A stretch of DNA of 64,000 nucleotides from Alphaproteobacteria bacterium (GTDB taxonomy: Bacteria; Pseudomonadota; Alphaproteobacteria; UBA2966), in the NCBI GenBank assembly GCA_021296255.1, contig JAGWAU010000010.1, positions 53,691 through 117,690 of the forward strand. Direction: 5' to 3'. Positions 51,263 through 60,689 of the stretch are shown here, piece after piece (position 1 is the stretch's first letter; every line of letters starts with the position of its first letter). Under the pieces are notes generated by a model. The model was not told the DNA's origin. It did not search any database and saw only the letters and a list, made by a program, of their open reading frames with translations. The position numbers were made by a program, and so were the translations under genes.

Positions 51263-52630
51263 TCAGACCGTAACGACCCGGTTGCGGCCCCGGTTCTTTG
51301 CCGCGTAGAGCGCTTCGTCTGCACGCCTCAGCAGGCCGTCGGCATCGATACCGGTGCCCCGGTAGACCGTTCCGCCGATGCTGACGGTGACCGTGATTCT
51401 CCCCTCCTCCGTGCTCACCTCGAACGGCTTCTCGGACACGTTCCGGCGCAGCCGCTCGGCCACCACCCTGGCCGCTTCCAGGTCCGTCTCCGGCAGCACC
51501 ACGACAAACTCTTCGCCGCCATATCGAACGGCCAAGTCGATGCCGCGAACGTTGCGCTTGATCCGCTCGGCGAATTCCCTGAGCACCTCATCACCGACCG
51601 CGTGCCCGTATGAATCGTTGACGTCCTTGAAATGATCGATGTCCATGATGAGGAGCGCCACCGGCCGGCCGCTTTCACGCCCCCGCTCCATCAGGGTATC
51701 GAGGTGACCCACCATGTATCGCCGGTTGTGGAGTCCCGTCAGGCAGTCGGTTACGGCCAAGGCCAAATCGGCCTCGTAGTTGGCACGGAGTCTGTCCTGG
51801 TACATCTTGCGGCGAATCTGCGTGCGAACCCGCACCATCATCTCCTCGGTGTTCACCGGCTTTTTCAGATAGGCGTCGACGCCGATGTCCAGCGCCCGAA
51901 CCAGCATGTTCGGCGATCCCGTCTCGATCATCACGAGAATCGGGGTCTGGCGCGTTTCCGACACGGCGCGGAAGTGGGAACAGAGGCGCAAACCGTCGCT
52001 CCTCTCCATCATCAGGCTCACGATGATCAGGTCAAAGCCGCCATCGCGTGCGACCGCCATCGCGCGATCCGGGTCGCGCTCCGCCGTTACCTGGTAAGCG
52101 GATGCCAATGCCAACGAAATCTCGCCGGCATCGCCCTCCGCGTCGTCGATCAAGAGGATACGCCCGCCCGGGACGTCCGGATCGACCGCGTTTTTGCCGG
52201 TGTCCATGACACCAAGCCGCCTGCTGGTCCGCTCCCGCCTTCGGAATTCGTCCATCATCAGTTTGGATCGCACCAGCGAGCGGATGCATGCCAATACGAC
52301 AGCGTCCTCCAACGGCTTCTCCAGATAATCGTCGGCACCCGCCTGCAGCCCGCGCACCAAGTCCTCCGGCCCGGTCTCGTCGGACAGCATCACGACGGGC
52401 ACGTGGAGCGAGTCCGGGTCGTTCCGCATGCGCGCACAGACCTCATACCCATCGGTGCCCGGACTCATCACGTCCAGGAGAACGATATCGGGCGGATCGG
52501 ATTTCATACGCTCAAGCGCCTGCACGCCGTCGCTCGCCGTGGAAACCTCGAAATATTCCGCGGAAAGCCGCGCCTTAAGTGCCGCGAGCGCGGCCTGGTC
52601 GCCGTCGACGATGAGAACGCGCGCCGGCAT
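51263..52630 (-). CDS. pleD: PleD-type response regulator/diguanylate cyclase
   Basis: This 455-residue protein starts at ATG 52630 (MPARVLIVDGDQAALAAL). Order: receiver 1 with phospho-acceptor in IVLLDVMSPGTDGYEV and Lys in YLEKP; receiver 2 with LLIDDAEGD but Ser in place of the acceptor Asp (LIIVSLMM); and GGDEF with RYGGEEFVVVLP. The inhibitory site R-G-I-D lies five residues before GGEEF. It should synthesise cyclic-di-GMP with dimerisation driven by receiver 1. divK, the usual upstream partner, is not next to it. Confidence 0.93.
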   Translation of the reverse strand: MPARVLIVDGDQAALAALKARLSAEYFEVSTASDGVQALERMKSDPPDIVLLDVMSPGTDGYEVCARMRNDPDSLHVPVVMLSDETGPEDLVRGLQAGADDYLEKPLEDAVVLACIRSLVRSKLMMDEFRRRERTSRRLGVMDTGKNAVDPDVPGGRILLIDDAEGDAGEISLALASAYQVTAERDPDRAMAVARDGGFDLIIVSLMMERSDGLRLCSHFRAVSETRQTPILVMIETGSPNMLVRALDIGVDAYLKKPVNTEEMMVRVRTQIRRKMYQDRLRANYEADLALAVTDCLTGLHNRRYMVGHLDTLMERGRESGRPVALLIMDIDHFKDVNDSYGHAVGDEVLREFAERIKRNVRGIDLAVRYGGEEFVVVLPETDLEAARVVAERLRRNVSEKPFEVSTEEGRITVTVSIGGTVYRGTGIDADGLLRRADEALYAAKNRGRNRVVTV

Positions 52631-52987
52631 GGTTCGAGTTTCGACGCCGGAAGCTACGGGGCACGGCCAGACGGCGGGAACGTCCCGGGCAAGCGCGATC
52701 GGGGACCGCAATCGAAGGTTCGCGCTTGGTCAGACGTCGCCACGGTCAGGATCCAAACCCCTTGTCGCATTGCACGGACGCCGACGACCAGCCTTCGTCC
52801 CGCCCACGCTCTATGTGACAATCGACGACCGCGCGACCACGGCGCCAAGCCTCGACATAGCCCTCTTCCCTAACACCTCGCTCCCGCGAGGCCAAGGCGC
52901 TTGCTTGACACCGACACATCGGGCAAAAAGCGCTGTTCATCAAATCCTTCCGAACTCGTCCCGCCAACGGATTCGAGGCTGATTCGA
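52631..52987. other. intergenic region, pleD to DUF3572
   Basis: These 357 bases separate divergent pleD and the DUF3572 gene. There is a small hairpin (CCTCG/CGAGG, 52876-52891) and a TTGACA at 52905-52910 without a good -10. No gene is supported. In related genomes divK is often here; no DivK-like frame was found. Confidence 0.5.
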
Positions 52988-53254
52988 ATGGATGGTGCCG
53001 CGGCAGAAACCATCGCCCTGCAAGCCTTGGCATTTCTGGTGTCCGAGGAAGCGGTGCTGCGCGGTTTCATGTCCCAATCGGGCACCACGGCCGGCGACCT
53101 GCGTACCGGAGCCGAAGATCCTCAATTCCTCGCCGGCGTGCTTAATTTCCTCCTCGAACAGGACGAACGCCTATTGGATTTCTGCGGCCAGGCCGACGTG
53201 ACGCCCGTACAGACCCGACGCGCCCTAGCCGCGCTGGGCGATGCGCCGGCCTGA
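52988..53254 (+). CDS. DUF3572 family protein
   Basis: This 88-residue protein (MDGAAAETIALQALAFLVSE, then LRGFMSQSGTTAGDLRTGAE and PQFLAGVLNFLLEQDERLLDF) matches DUF3572, a small alpha-helical family found mainly in alphaproteobacteria next to divK/pleD. The function is unknown. ATG 52988 is used; an upstream in-frame ATG lies in non-similar sequence. It precedes a HAD phosphatase gene by 18 bases. Confidence 0.85.
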   Translation: MDGAAAETIALQALAFLVSEEAVLRGFMSQSGTTAGDLRTGAEDPQFLAGVLNFLLEQDERLLDFCGQADVTPVQTRRALAALGDAPA

Positions 53255-53272
53255 TCCGACCGGCGCCGGAAT

Positions 53273-53944
53273 ATGTCTGAAGACCTCTCTACCGAGATTA
53301 TTGAACAGATCGATTCCGTGATCCTCGAGGCATCGCGCCCGTTGATCATCTGCGACGCCGATGGCGTTCTCGTCGAATTCATGACGGCCTTCGAGGCATA
53401 CCTCGAATACCGGGGCTGCTACTTCGACTGGGCGTCTTTCCGACTCGTGGGAAACGTGCGGCGGCGAGCCGACGACGAACCGATTGATGCCGGCGAGGTT
53501 AGGACGATACTGGACGATTTCTACAAGGAAAAAACCGAAGACCTCGAACCCTTGCCCGGCGCCGCCACGGCGTTGAGTGCCATGTCCGACCGCGCTCAGA
53601 TCGTCGTCCTTTCGAACATTCCGCCGCACGCCCGCGAAGGGCGCGCCCGGTGCCTGGAACGACATGGCATGGACTACCCCGTCATCACCAACGCGGGCGG
53701 CAAGGGACCGGCCGTCCGGCGCCTGAGCGCCCGGGCCGACGCGCCCACCGTGTTCATCGACGACATCCCCCGCAACCACACCTCCGTCGCCCGGGCCGCG
53801 GATCACGTCACTCGTATCTATTTCGTGGCGGACCGCCGGCTGGCAGAACTCTTCGGGCCTTCCGAAGACAGTCACCATCAGGCCGCCGATTGGACCCAGG
53901 CGCACGCCATCATCGAACGCTGTTTCGCCGATCGGGGCTTCTGA
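53273..53944 (+). CDS. HAD-superfamily hydrolase
   Basis: This 223-residue protein has the four HAD motifs: LIICDADGVLVEF (nucleophile and acid Asp), VVLSNIPPH (Ser), GGKGPAVRR (Lys) and VFIDDIPRN (acidic metal pair). A small helical cap between motifs I and II suggests a phosphatase for small molecules. The stop shares bases with the ATG of the ROK gene (TGATG), so they are coupled; dephosphorylation and phosphorylation of sugars may be linked. Confidence 0.84.
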   Translation: MSEDLSTEIIEQIDSVILEASRPLIICDADGVLVEFMTAFEAYLEYRGCYFDWASFRLVGNVRRRADDEPIDAGEVRTILDDFYKEKTEDLEPLPGAATALSAMSDRAQIVVLSNIPPHAREGRARCLERHGMDYPVITNAGGKGPAVRRLSARADAPTVFIDDIPRNHTSVARAADHVTRIYFVADRRLAELFGPSEDSHHQAADWTQAHAIIERCFADRGF

Positions 53945-54891
53945 TGGCCACAGACCCTTCCACCGACCCGAAGCGCGATGCATCAGGTCCGCGAATTGGG
54001 GTCGATGTGGGCGGCACGAAGATCGAAGCCGTCGCGTTGTCGTCGAGCGGCGACGAGCGCGCCCGCATCCGCATCGCCACACCCAAAGCCGACTACGACG
54101 GGACGGTGAGAGCGATCTCCGATCTCGTGGGCGAGCTGGAACGGCGCGTGGGAGTCCGGGGCACCGTCGGCGTGGGAATTCCCGGCATCGTGTCACCGGC
54201 CACCGGACTGGTGAAGAATGCGAACGCTACATGGCTGATCGGAAAGCCCTTGGATAGGGACTTGGCCGTGGCCCTGGCTCGTCCCGTCCGCGTCGCCAAC
54301 GATGCCAACTGTTTCGCCCTGTCGGAGGCCCTCGACGGCGCCGGCCGTAATGCCCGGGTAGTCTTCGGCGTGATCATCGGCACCGGCACCGGCGGGGGCA
54401 TCGTCATCGACGGCAAGGTCCTGACCGGACCGAACGCGATCACGGGAGAATGGGGTCACAACCCTCTGCCGTGGCCCGACCCCGACGAAACGCCGGGACC
54501 CCTTTGCTATTGCGGCAAACGCGGCTGCATCGAGACCTTCCTTTCGGGACCAGGATTGGCCCGCGACCATGCCGGGAACGGCGGTTCGGAATCGACCGGG
54601 GAAGAGATCGCGTCCCGCGCGCTGGCCGGTGACGAAACGGCGAGGGCGACGCTCGCCCGCTACGAGCGGAGGTTGGCCAAATCCCTTGCATCCGTAATCA
54701 ACGTCGTGGATCCGGACGTCGTCGTTCTCGGCGGCGGCTGCTCGAACATCGAGCGTCTGTACAAGAACGTGCCCCGCCTTTGGAAGGCATACGCATTCTC
54801 GGACGAAATCACGACGGAGCTGCGGCCCAACGTTCACGGTGACTCCAGCGGCGTGCGGGGCGCTGCCTGGCTGTGGCCACCCTCCCGATGA
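53944..54891 (+). CDS. ROK-family sugar kinase (fructokinase or N-acetylglucosamine kinase type)
   Basis: This 315-residue kinase has the ATP site GVDVGGTKIEAVAL, catalytic-Asp region RVANDANCFALSE and GTGTGGGIVIDG, and the ROK zinc module GEWGHNPLPWP with CYCGKRGCIETFLSG. The HNPL motif is typical of fructokinases (Mak) and NagK. It phosphorylates a hexose or amino sugar. It overlaps the HAD gene by 3 bases and ends before the convergent EipB gene. Confidence 0.88.
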   Translation: MATDPSTDPKRDASGPRIGVDVGGTKIEAVALSSSGDERARIRIATPKADYDGTVRAISDLVGELERRVGVRGTVGVGIPGIVSPATGLVKNANATWLIGKPLDRDLAVALARPVRVANDANCFALSEALDGAGRNARVVFGVIIGTGTGGGIVIDGKVLTGPNAITGEWGHNPLPWPDPDETPGPLCYCGKRGCIETFLSGPGLARDHAGNGGSESTGEEIASRALAGDETARATLARYERRLAKSLASVINVVDPDVVVLGGGCSNIERLYKNVPRLWKAYAFSDEITTELRPNVHGDSSGVRGAAWLWPPSR

Positions 54892-54944
54892 GACCGGGCG
54901 AGGCCGAGAACCCGGATCCGATCCCGAATCGATCGAAACGGCCG

Positions 54945-55781
54945 TCAGCAGCCGGAATCGGGAAGTGCCTCGAAGTGCGCGATCTTCGAACCAACGACGA
55001 AATCGCCGTAGTCAAGGACGAGTTGATCGGCTACGCCGTTCGCGAACAATCTGAACCCGACCTCGTACTCCGGCAGTCCGGACGTGTCTCCGACCTTGAA
55101 ATAGGCCATCCGCATGTTCCAGGCTTCCTGATCGTCCAACCCGGCAAGCCCGGCGGCGGTCTGGCCGGCCGGAGTGTGGCCCGTGACGAACGCGACCACA
55201 TCGAACAGCCCTTCTTCGCCCGTCCCGTCGAAGACTCGCGCTTCGATGCGCTTGGCCCCCTTCTTCGCTTCGCGCGTCAGAATGCTGGCGTGCTCCGAAG
55301 GAAACACGGTGCCCGCAGGCAATGGGATGGTCGCGACGGCAGGAACCCTCATGCGAACGATACCCTTCTGCCGGACGCCGTCCCGCTCCGCGAGCCCGCC
55401 GAATTCCTCCATCAGATCACGACCGACGATATTGCGAATCCTGAACCGGAACGTGTTGCCGTCCTTGGACTCCCAGGAGGCAATCGCGAAATCGCTGTCG
55501 ATCAGCCGCCCTTCGGCCCGTTCGATCCGCATGCGGATCTGCTGGGTGGTCGTGTAGCCCTCGCAGGCATCGGCCCATTCCAGCACCATGCGCCCCGAAA
55601 CGCCGGTAATTCCGCTGTTCGATCCGGCGGTTTCCAGGGCCAGATCGTAAACGGCGCGATAGGGCAGCGGATCGAGACCAGCGGCCGAACGAACGTCCTG
55701 GATCGGCGCGAGAACAGCTGCGGCGGCGACCGCCGCCGCGATCGTCGTCCGGCGCGGCGCACACGAACTTTTGATCCCCAT
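54945..55781 (-). CDS. EipB/DUF1849 family periplasmic protein
   Basis: This 278-residue protein has an N-terminal signal-like hydrophobic segment (TTIAAAVAAAAVLAP), then the EipB pattern PYRAVYDLALETAGSNSG, GRMVLEW and the cysteine in CEGYTTTQQIRM, ending with LPDSGC. In Brucella EipB a conserved disulfide joins the corresponding N-terminal and C-terminal cysteines, supporting a spiral beta-sheet fold that contributes to cell-envelope integrity. ATG 55781 is used; the region upstream is open but unlike the family. Confidence 0.85.
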   Translation of the reverse strand: MGIKSSCAPRRTTIAAAVAAAAVLAPIQDVRSAAGLDPLPYRAVYDLALETAGSNSGITGVSGRMVLEWADACEGYTTTQQIRMRIERAEGRLIDSDFAIASWESKDGNTFRFRIRNIVGRDLMEEFGGLAERDGVRQKGIVRMRVPAVATIPLPAGTVFPSEHASILTREAKKGAKRIEARVFDGTGEEGLFDVVAFVTGHTPAGQTAAGLAGLDDQEAWNMRMAYFKVGDTSGLPEYEVGFRLFANGVADQLVLDYGDFVVGSKIAHFEALPDSGC

Positions 55782-55861
55782 GGAGACCGCAGTGTATATC
55801 ACAGGTTCCCGGTGACGCCCTTGAGCAATCCGGGAATCTCTCGGAGCGGCGGGTCGGAACG

Positions 55862-56827
55862 ATGACGGATAAACCAAGAATCCTCGTGACACGGAAGCTG
55901 CCGGATGCCGTCGAGGCAAGGCTAGCACGGGATTATGACGCAAAATTCAATACGGACGATACGACATACGACACGGAGAAATTGGTGGAGCTTTCGCAGG
56001 ACCGCGAGGCCCTGCTGATCTGCGCGACCGACAAATTCCCCTGCGAGGTGATCGAGCGCCTGCCCGAAGGTCTGAAAGCGATTGCAACGTTCTCGGTGGG
56101 ATACGAGCACATCGATGTCCCGGCCGCAAATGCCCGAAACATCATCGTCACGAATACACCCGGAGTCCTGAACGCGGCGACCGCCGATCTCACGATGATG
56201 ATCATGCTCGGCGCTGCCCGACGCGCGTCGGAGGGCGAGACGATGATCCGCGAAGGACGTTGGGAGGCCTGGAGCCCTACCGGCATGCTGGGAATCGATA
56301 TATCGGGGAAATCTCTCGGCATCTACGGCATGGGCGGCATCGGGCGCGCCGTCGCGGTCCGCGCCAAGGGTTTCGACATGGAGGTGCACTATCACAACCG
56401 GAACCGGCTCCCGTCGGAACTCGAGAACGGTGCCGAGTTTCACGAGACCCCGGAGTCGCTGCTTCGCGCAAGCCACGTACTCTCGTTCCATGCCCCGCTC
56501 ACGCCCGAGACACGGCACTTCCTGACGAGGGAACGGATTGAGCTGCTCCCGGACCGGGCGATCGTGGTCAACACCGCACGGGGAGACCTGATCGTCGACG
56601 AGGATCTCATCGCCGCCCTGAAGTCGGGCAAGCTGGCCGCCGCCGGGTTGGACGTCTATCCGGGCGAACCGAACATCCATCCGGAATACCGCCGCCTCTG
56701 GAACACTTTCCTGTTACCGCATATGGGAACGTCGACGGTGGAGACCCGCAACGCCATGGGCTTCTGCGCGCTCGACAACCTGGACGCCATCTTCGCCGGA
56801 AGGCCCCCTCCGAACCCTCTGACGTAA
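55862..56827 (+). CDS. D-2-hydroxyacid dehydrogenase (glyoxylate/hydroxypyruvate reductase-like)
   Basis: This 321-residue protein has an intact 2-hydroxyacid dehydrogenase pattern: the NAD-binding loop YGMGGIGRAVAVRAKGF, catalytic Arg in NTARGDLIVDE, Glu in DVYPGEP and His in LLPHMGTST. The family reduces glyoxylate or hydroxypyruvate or oxidises D-glycerate. The overall resemblance is to GyaR/GRHPR. It starts 80 bases from eipB on the opposite strand, suggesting a divergent promoter. Confidence 0.9.
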   Translation: MTDKPRILVTRKLPDAVEARLARDYDAKFNTDDTTYDTEKLVELSQDREALLICATDKFPCEVIERLPEGLKAIATFSVGYEHIDVPAANARNIIVTNTPGVLNAATADLTMMIMLGAARRASEGETMIREGRWEAWSPTGMLGIDISGKSLGIYGMGGIGRAVAVRAKGFDMEVHYHNRNRLPSELENGAEFHETPESLLRASHVLSFHAPLTPETRHFLTRERIELLPDRAIVVNTARGDLIVDEDLIAALKSGKLAAAGLDVYPGEPNIHPEYRRLWNTFLLPHMGTSTVETRNAMGFCALDNLDAIFAGRPPPNPLT

Positions 56828-56968
56828 CCGGTTCGCACACCCGCGAGGCGCGGGGCGCCGCCTGCTTCGGTCTCGAAGGCATCCCCCTCGTGCCCCCCAC
56901 CGGGCTGGCACGCAACCTGGCAGATACTGTAATACGGGAACGCCTCTACAACCGAGGACGGGACACAC

Positions 56969-57742
56969 ATGGCGAGACTGCGGGGAAAAGTCGCACTCAT
57001 AACGGGCGGCGCCGGTGGGCTGGGTAGCGCAACGGCGCGCCGCTTCGTCGAGGAAGGGTGCCGAGTCGCCATCGCGGACGTCGACGACGACGCGGGCGAG
57101 TCCGTCGCGCGTGAACTCGGAGATGACTGCGCATTCGTGCACAACGACCACTTGGACAACGACAGCAATGCGGCGGCGGTCGTCTTCGCCGTCGACACGT
57201 ATGGAGGGCTGGATATTCTTCTCAACAACGCCGGCGCCCCATACACCGGGAAGATAGAAACCGCGGATGACGAAGCCGTGCGGCGTTCGTTCGATTCGAA
57301 CCTGCTCGGGCCCTTCCGCATGACGAAGGCGGCGGTACCGGCATTGCGGGCACGCGCCAGGGAAACCGGGAAGTCGGCCTCGATCCTCTATACCGCCTCG
57401 GGTCAAGCCATCAACGCCAAACCGGACATCTCCGCCTATACGGCCGCCAAGCATGGGGTTCGCGGCCTGATGCGCAGCGTGGCGCTGGAACTCGCGCCCG
57501 ACAACATCCGAGTCAATTGCGTATGCCCGGTCGCGACGGACACGCCGTTGTTCCGCGAGATGGCGCGGGAAATGAGCGACTCCATGGAGACCACGATCGC
57601 AGATTTCGAACGGACGGTCCCCTTGGGACGACTGGCCCGCCCTGTGGACACCGCAAATGCTTTCCTGTTCCTGGCATCCGACGAAGCGGAGATGGTTACC
57701 GGCGTGGCGCTGCCCGTCGACGGCGGTATGTCGGCGTACTAG
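56969..57742 (+). CDS. short-chain dehydrogenase/reductase
   Basis: This 257-residue classical SDR has KVALITGGAGGLGSATARRF, the NAD-type acidic DVDDD, LLNNAGAPYTG, catalytic Ser in LYTASGQAINAKP and YTAAKHGV (Tyr and Lys), and the C-terminal VTGVALPVDGGMSAY. It is close to 3-oxoacyl-ACP reductase-like or glucose-dehydrogenase-like SDRs that oxidise a secondary alcohol. It is followed 31 bases later by a phytanoyl-CoA dioxygenase-like gene and they may be cotranscribed. Confidence 0.88.
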   Translation: MARLRGKVALITGGAGGLGSATARRFVEEGCRVAIADVDDDAGESVARELGDDCAFVHNDHLDNDSNAAAVVFAVDTYGGLDILLNNAGAPYTGKIETADDEAVRRSFDSNLLGPFRMTKAAVPALRARARETGKSASILYTASGQAINAKPDISAYTAAKHGVRGLMRSVALELAPDNIRVNCVCPVATDTPLFREMAREMSDSMETTIADFERTVPLGRLARPVDTANAFLFLASDEAEMVTGVALPVDGGMSAY

Positions 57743-57773
57743 CATCGACGGCTGCAAGGAAGGAGCCAAGCGG

Positions 57774-58589
57774 ATGGCCCATGGACTGACTGCCGATCAG
57801 ATCGCGCGCTGCGAGCACGAGGGCTTCGTTTTCCCGATCGCCGTGCTGAGCCCGGACGAGGCCGCGTACTACCACGAGCGCTACGATGAGGCGCTGCGAA
57901 AAGGCACCGAGCTCGGCAGTGACGTCGTCAACGTCAAGGGTCATCTCGTGCTCAAGTGGATGGCGGACCTCGCCCGGGACCCGCGTATCCTCGACGCCGT
58001 GGAATGCCTTCTCGGACCGAACATCCTGTGCTGGACCACCACCTTCTTCGTCAAACGCCCCGGGGACTACACCTACGTCTCCTGGCACCAGGACGCGACC
58101 TACTGGGGATTGAGCGGACCGCAGGTCTACTCCGCGTGGCTGGCGTTCACACCCAGCAACCGTACGAGCGGCTGCATGCGCGTAATTCCGGGATCACACA
58201 GGGAACTGGTGCCTCACGCGGACACATTCGACGAGAAGAACCTTCTGTCACGAGGTCAGCAACTCGCCGTTGACGTGGACGATAGCCGAGCCGTCGATAT
58301 CGAGTTGGGGCCGGGCCAAATGTCACTACACCATGTGCAGATCGTGCACGGCTCCTCGCCCAATACCTCGCCGCTGCCGAGGATCGGATTCGTCGTGCGC
58401 TACATCTCGACCGAGATCGAACAGATGTCGGGATTTCGGGATTCTGCCATGCTGGTCCGGGGAGAGGACCACCATAGCCACTTCGATCTGGAAACCGTGC
58501 CGGACCGCGACTTCGATCCGGACGCACTGGCCCGTTTCGAGCGTCTGCGGGAACGGCGCAACCGGATCCTGTACCGGGAGGTTTCCTGA
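57774..58589 (+). CDS. phytanoyl-CoA dioxygenase (PhyH)-like Fe(II)/2-oxoglutarate oxygenase
   Basis: This 271-residue protein has the iron facial triad of the PhyH family: SWHQDATYWG (H-x-D) and the distal His in LHHVQIVHGSSPN, followed by the oxoglutarate-binding Arg in LPRIGFVVRY. The start ATG 57774 has AAGGAAGGAG upstream. PhyH-type enzymes hydroxylate small molecules such as phytanoyl-CoA, ectoine or mitomycin-like substrates. It is linked to the SDR just upstream, which could oxidise the hydroxyl product; this is an inference. Confidence 0.87.
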   Translation: MAHGLTADQIARCEHEGFVFPIAVLSPDEAAYYHERYDEALRKGTELGSDVVNVKGHLVLKWMADLARDPRILDAVECLLGPNILCWTTTFFVKRPGDYTYVSWHQDATYWGLSGPQVYSAWLAFTPSNRTSGCMRVIPGSHRELVPHADTFDEKNLLSRGQQLAVDVDDSRAVDIELGPGQMSLHHVQIVHGSSPNTSPLPRIGFVVRYISTEIEQMSGFRDSAMLVRGEDHHSHFDLETVPDRDFDPDALARFERLRERRNRILYREVS

Positions 58590-58671
58590 AGTCCGTTCGA
58601 CGCCTTGCCGCAACGTCCCCGCGCGGTACACTTGAAGCGTTCTCAAGACATGCGATCCGGAGGGGCGCGCG

Positions 58672-60144
58672 ATGACCTCGCAGATCAAGAAGCGCTGGCA
58701 AAACTACGTCGACAGCGAATGGGTGGACGGCTCCACCGGCGAAACCATACCGGTGACCGACCCCGCGACGGGAGAGCAGATCGCCCAGGTTGCGCGCGCC
58801 ACTCCCGACGACGTCGATCGCGCCGTCGCGGCCGCGCGGGAGGCCTTCAACCGCCGAACGCTCTACGACATGCGGCCTGCCCAACGGGGCGAGCTCATGC
58901 TGGAAGTGGCCCGCATATTCAAAGAGATAGCCGACGAGGTGGCCTTGGTCGACTGTCTCGACTCCGGACGTACCCTGGCGGGCGGCCGCAACGAAGCCAT
59001 GGCCGCGGCCCGCTATTTCACGTACTACGGCGGCGCCATCGCACAGTTCGAAGGGAAGTCGATCCCCCTCGGCGACGGCTATGTCGATTACACAATCAAC
59101 ACGCCTTTCGGCGTATCCGCCCAGATCGTACCCTGGAACTTCCCCTTGCAGATCGGCGCCCGATCCGTCGTCTGCGCGCTGGCTACCGCCAACACGGTGG
59201 TTCTGAAAACACCCGAACTGTGCCCGCTGTCTCTGGCCATGCTCGGCGAGGCCTGCGAGCGCGCTGGCGTGCCGAGGGGTTGCGTCAACATCATCTGCGG
59301 CTACGGACACGATACGGGCGCCGCCCTGGCGGTCCACCCGGACGTCGACCACATCGTCTTCACGGGATCGGTCGCCACGGGCAGGAACATCCTGCATGCC
59401 GCGGCGGAGCGCATCATCCCGTGCGTCATGGAACTGGGCGGCAAGTCGGCCGCCATCGCGTACCCAGACGCGAATCCCGCGCAGGTTGTCGGATCGAGCG
59501 CCGTGGGAATCTTCAGCCATGCCGGACAGGTCTGTTCCGCCCAATCGCGTCTCGTGGTTCACAAGTCGATTCACGACCAGATCGTCGACGGCCTGGTCGA
59601 GAAGTCGAAGGCGCTGACGATCGGACCGGGACTGGAGGATCATGACCTGGGCCCGCTGATCTCGGAGAAGCAGCTCGACAAGGTTGAAGGGTACTGCATG
59701 GCCGGCGAACAGGCGGGCGCCACGGCGCTGACCGGCGGCCGGCGCTGCGACATGGAAGGCTACTTCATGCAGCCGACGATTTTCGTCGACGCCAAGCCCG
59801 ACATGACCATTGCCCAGGAGGAGATCTTCGGTCCGGTGATGGCGGTCATTCCCTTTGAAGACCGCGAAGAAGCCGTCGAAATCGCAAACGGTACCGACTA
59901 TGGCCTCTGCGCCGGCGTCTACACCAAAGACCTGGAAACGGCACATTGGACCGCCGACCGCCTGAGCGCGGGCCAAGTCTTCATCAACGAATGGTTCGCG
60001 GGCGGGATGGAGACACCCTTTGGCGGGACCAAGCGTTCGGGATACGGCCGCGAAAAGGGCGTAGAAGCGCTCCTGAACTATGTCCAGACCAAGAACGTCG
60101 CCGTCAAACTCGGCGCCGGTGCCGGTGGACGCCCCGGCGGCTAA
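58672..60144 (+). CDS. aldehyde dehydrogenase (betaine-aldehyde-dehydrogenase-like)
   Basis: This 490-residue enzyme has the NAD-binding PWNFPLQIGARSVV and TGSVATGRNILHAAAE, base VMELGGKSAAIAYP and catalytic Cys in HAGQVCSAQSRLV. GGAGG lies upstream of ATG 58672. It resembles betaine aldehyde and other semialdehyde dehydrogenases, and differs from the PuuC-like gene at 49.7 kb. It is followed 47 bases later by a RidA gene, a pairing seen where reactive enamine or imine intermediates are produced. Confidence 0.9.
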   Translation: MTSQIKKRWQNYVDSEWVDGSTGETIPVTDPATGEQIAQVARATPDDVDRAVAAAREAFNRRTLYDMRPAQRGELMLEVARIFKEIADEVALVDCLDSGRTLAGGRNEAMAAARYFTYYGGAIAQFEGKSIPLGDGYVDYTINTPFGVSAQIVPWNFPLQIGARSVVCALATANTVVLKTPELCPLSLAMLGEACERAGVPRGCVNIICGYGHDTGAALAVHPDVDHIVFTGSVATGRNILHAAAERIIPCVMELGGKSAAIAYPDANPAQVVGSSAVGIFSHAGQVCSAQSRLVVHKSIHDQIVDGLVEKSKALTIGPGLEDHDLGPLISEKQLDKVEGYCMAGEQAGATALTGGRRCDMEGYFMQPTIFVDAKPDMTIAQEEIFGPVMAVIPFEDREEAVEIANGTDYGLCAGVYTKDLETAHWTADRLSAGQVFINEWFAGGMETPFGGTKRSGYGREKGVEALLNYVQTKNVAVKLGAGAGGRPGG

Positions 60145-60191
60145 GCGGTATCCCGGCCCGAACCATCGACAATCAGATCAAGGAGGACTTC

Positions 60192-60659
60192 ATGGTGGGA
60201 AGGATCGATGCGCGCCTCGCCGAACTCGGGATCGAACTCCCCGAGGCGGCGGTGCCCGTCGCGAATTACGTGGCCTACGTGGTCAGTGGCAACATCGTTC
60301 ATGTCGCGGGTCAGCTGCCCGTCGAAAACGGCGAGATGAAATACGTCGGGATCGTGGGTGACGAAGTCCCCGTGGAGAGCGGAGAGGCCGCCGCGCGGCT
60401 CTGCGCCCTGAATATCATCGCTCAGGTGAAGGCAGCCTGTGACGGCGACCTGGACCGCGTTCTGCGGGTGCTCAAGCTGAACGGCTTTGTAAACGCGCCC
60501 GCCGGCTTCAAGGATCAGCCCGCCGTCATCAACGGCGCCTCGAACCTCATGGTCGACGTCTTCGGCGAGGCGGGCAGGCACGCCCGCAGCGCCGTGGGCA
60601 TGGGCTCGTTGCCTTTCAACGCGTCCGTGGAAGTCGACGCCATGGTGGAGATCAGCTAG
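60192..60659 (+). CDS. RidA/YjgF family enamine/imine deaminase
   Basis: This 155-residue protein of the RidA fold has NIVHVAGQLPVENGEM and the active-site Arg in ARSAVGMGSLPFNASVEVDAMVEI, with the essential ARxxVG arrangement kept. The family removes reactive 2-aminoacrylate and similar enamines. The insertion before the C-terminal Arg is longer than in E. coli RidA. AAGGAGG precedes the ATG at 60192. It is probably cotranscribed with the aldehyde dehydrogenase. Confidence 0.88.
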   Translation: MVGRIDARLAELGIELPEAAVPVANYVAYVVSGNIVHVAGQLPVENGEMKYVGIVGDEVPVESGEAAARLCALNIIAQVKAACDGDLDRVLRVLKLNGFVNAPAGFKDQPAVINGASNLMVDVFGEAGRHARSAVGMGSLPFNASVEVDAMVEIS

Positions 60660-60689
60660 GGCGGCAACTCTCACCGGGTACGGTGAGTC

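Noticed and set aside
58147..59976. 609-codon minus-strand open frame
   Set aside because: Antisense to the PhyH-like and aldehyde dehydrogenase genes, both with full motifs; high GC makes such shadows common.
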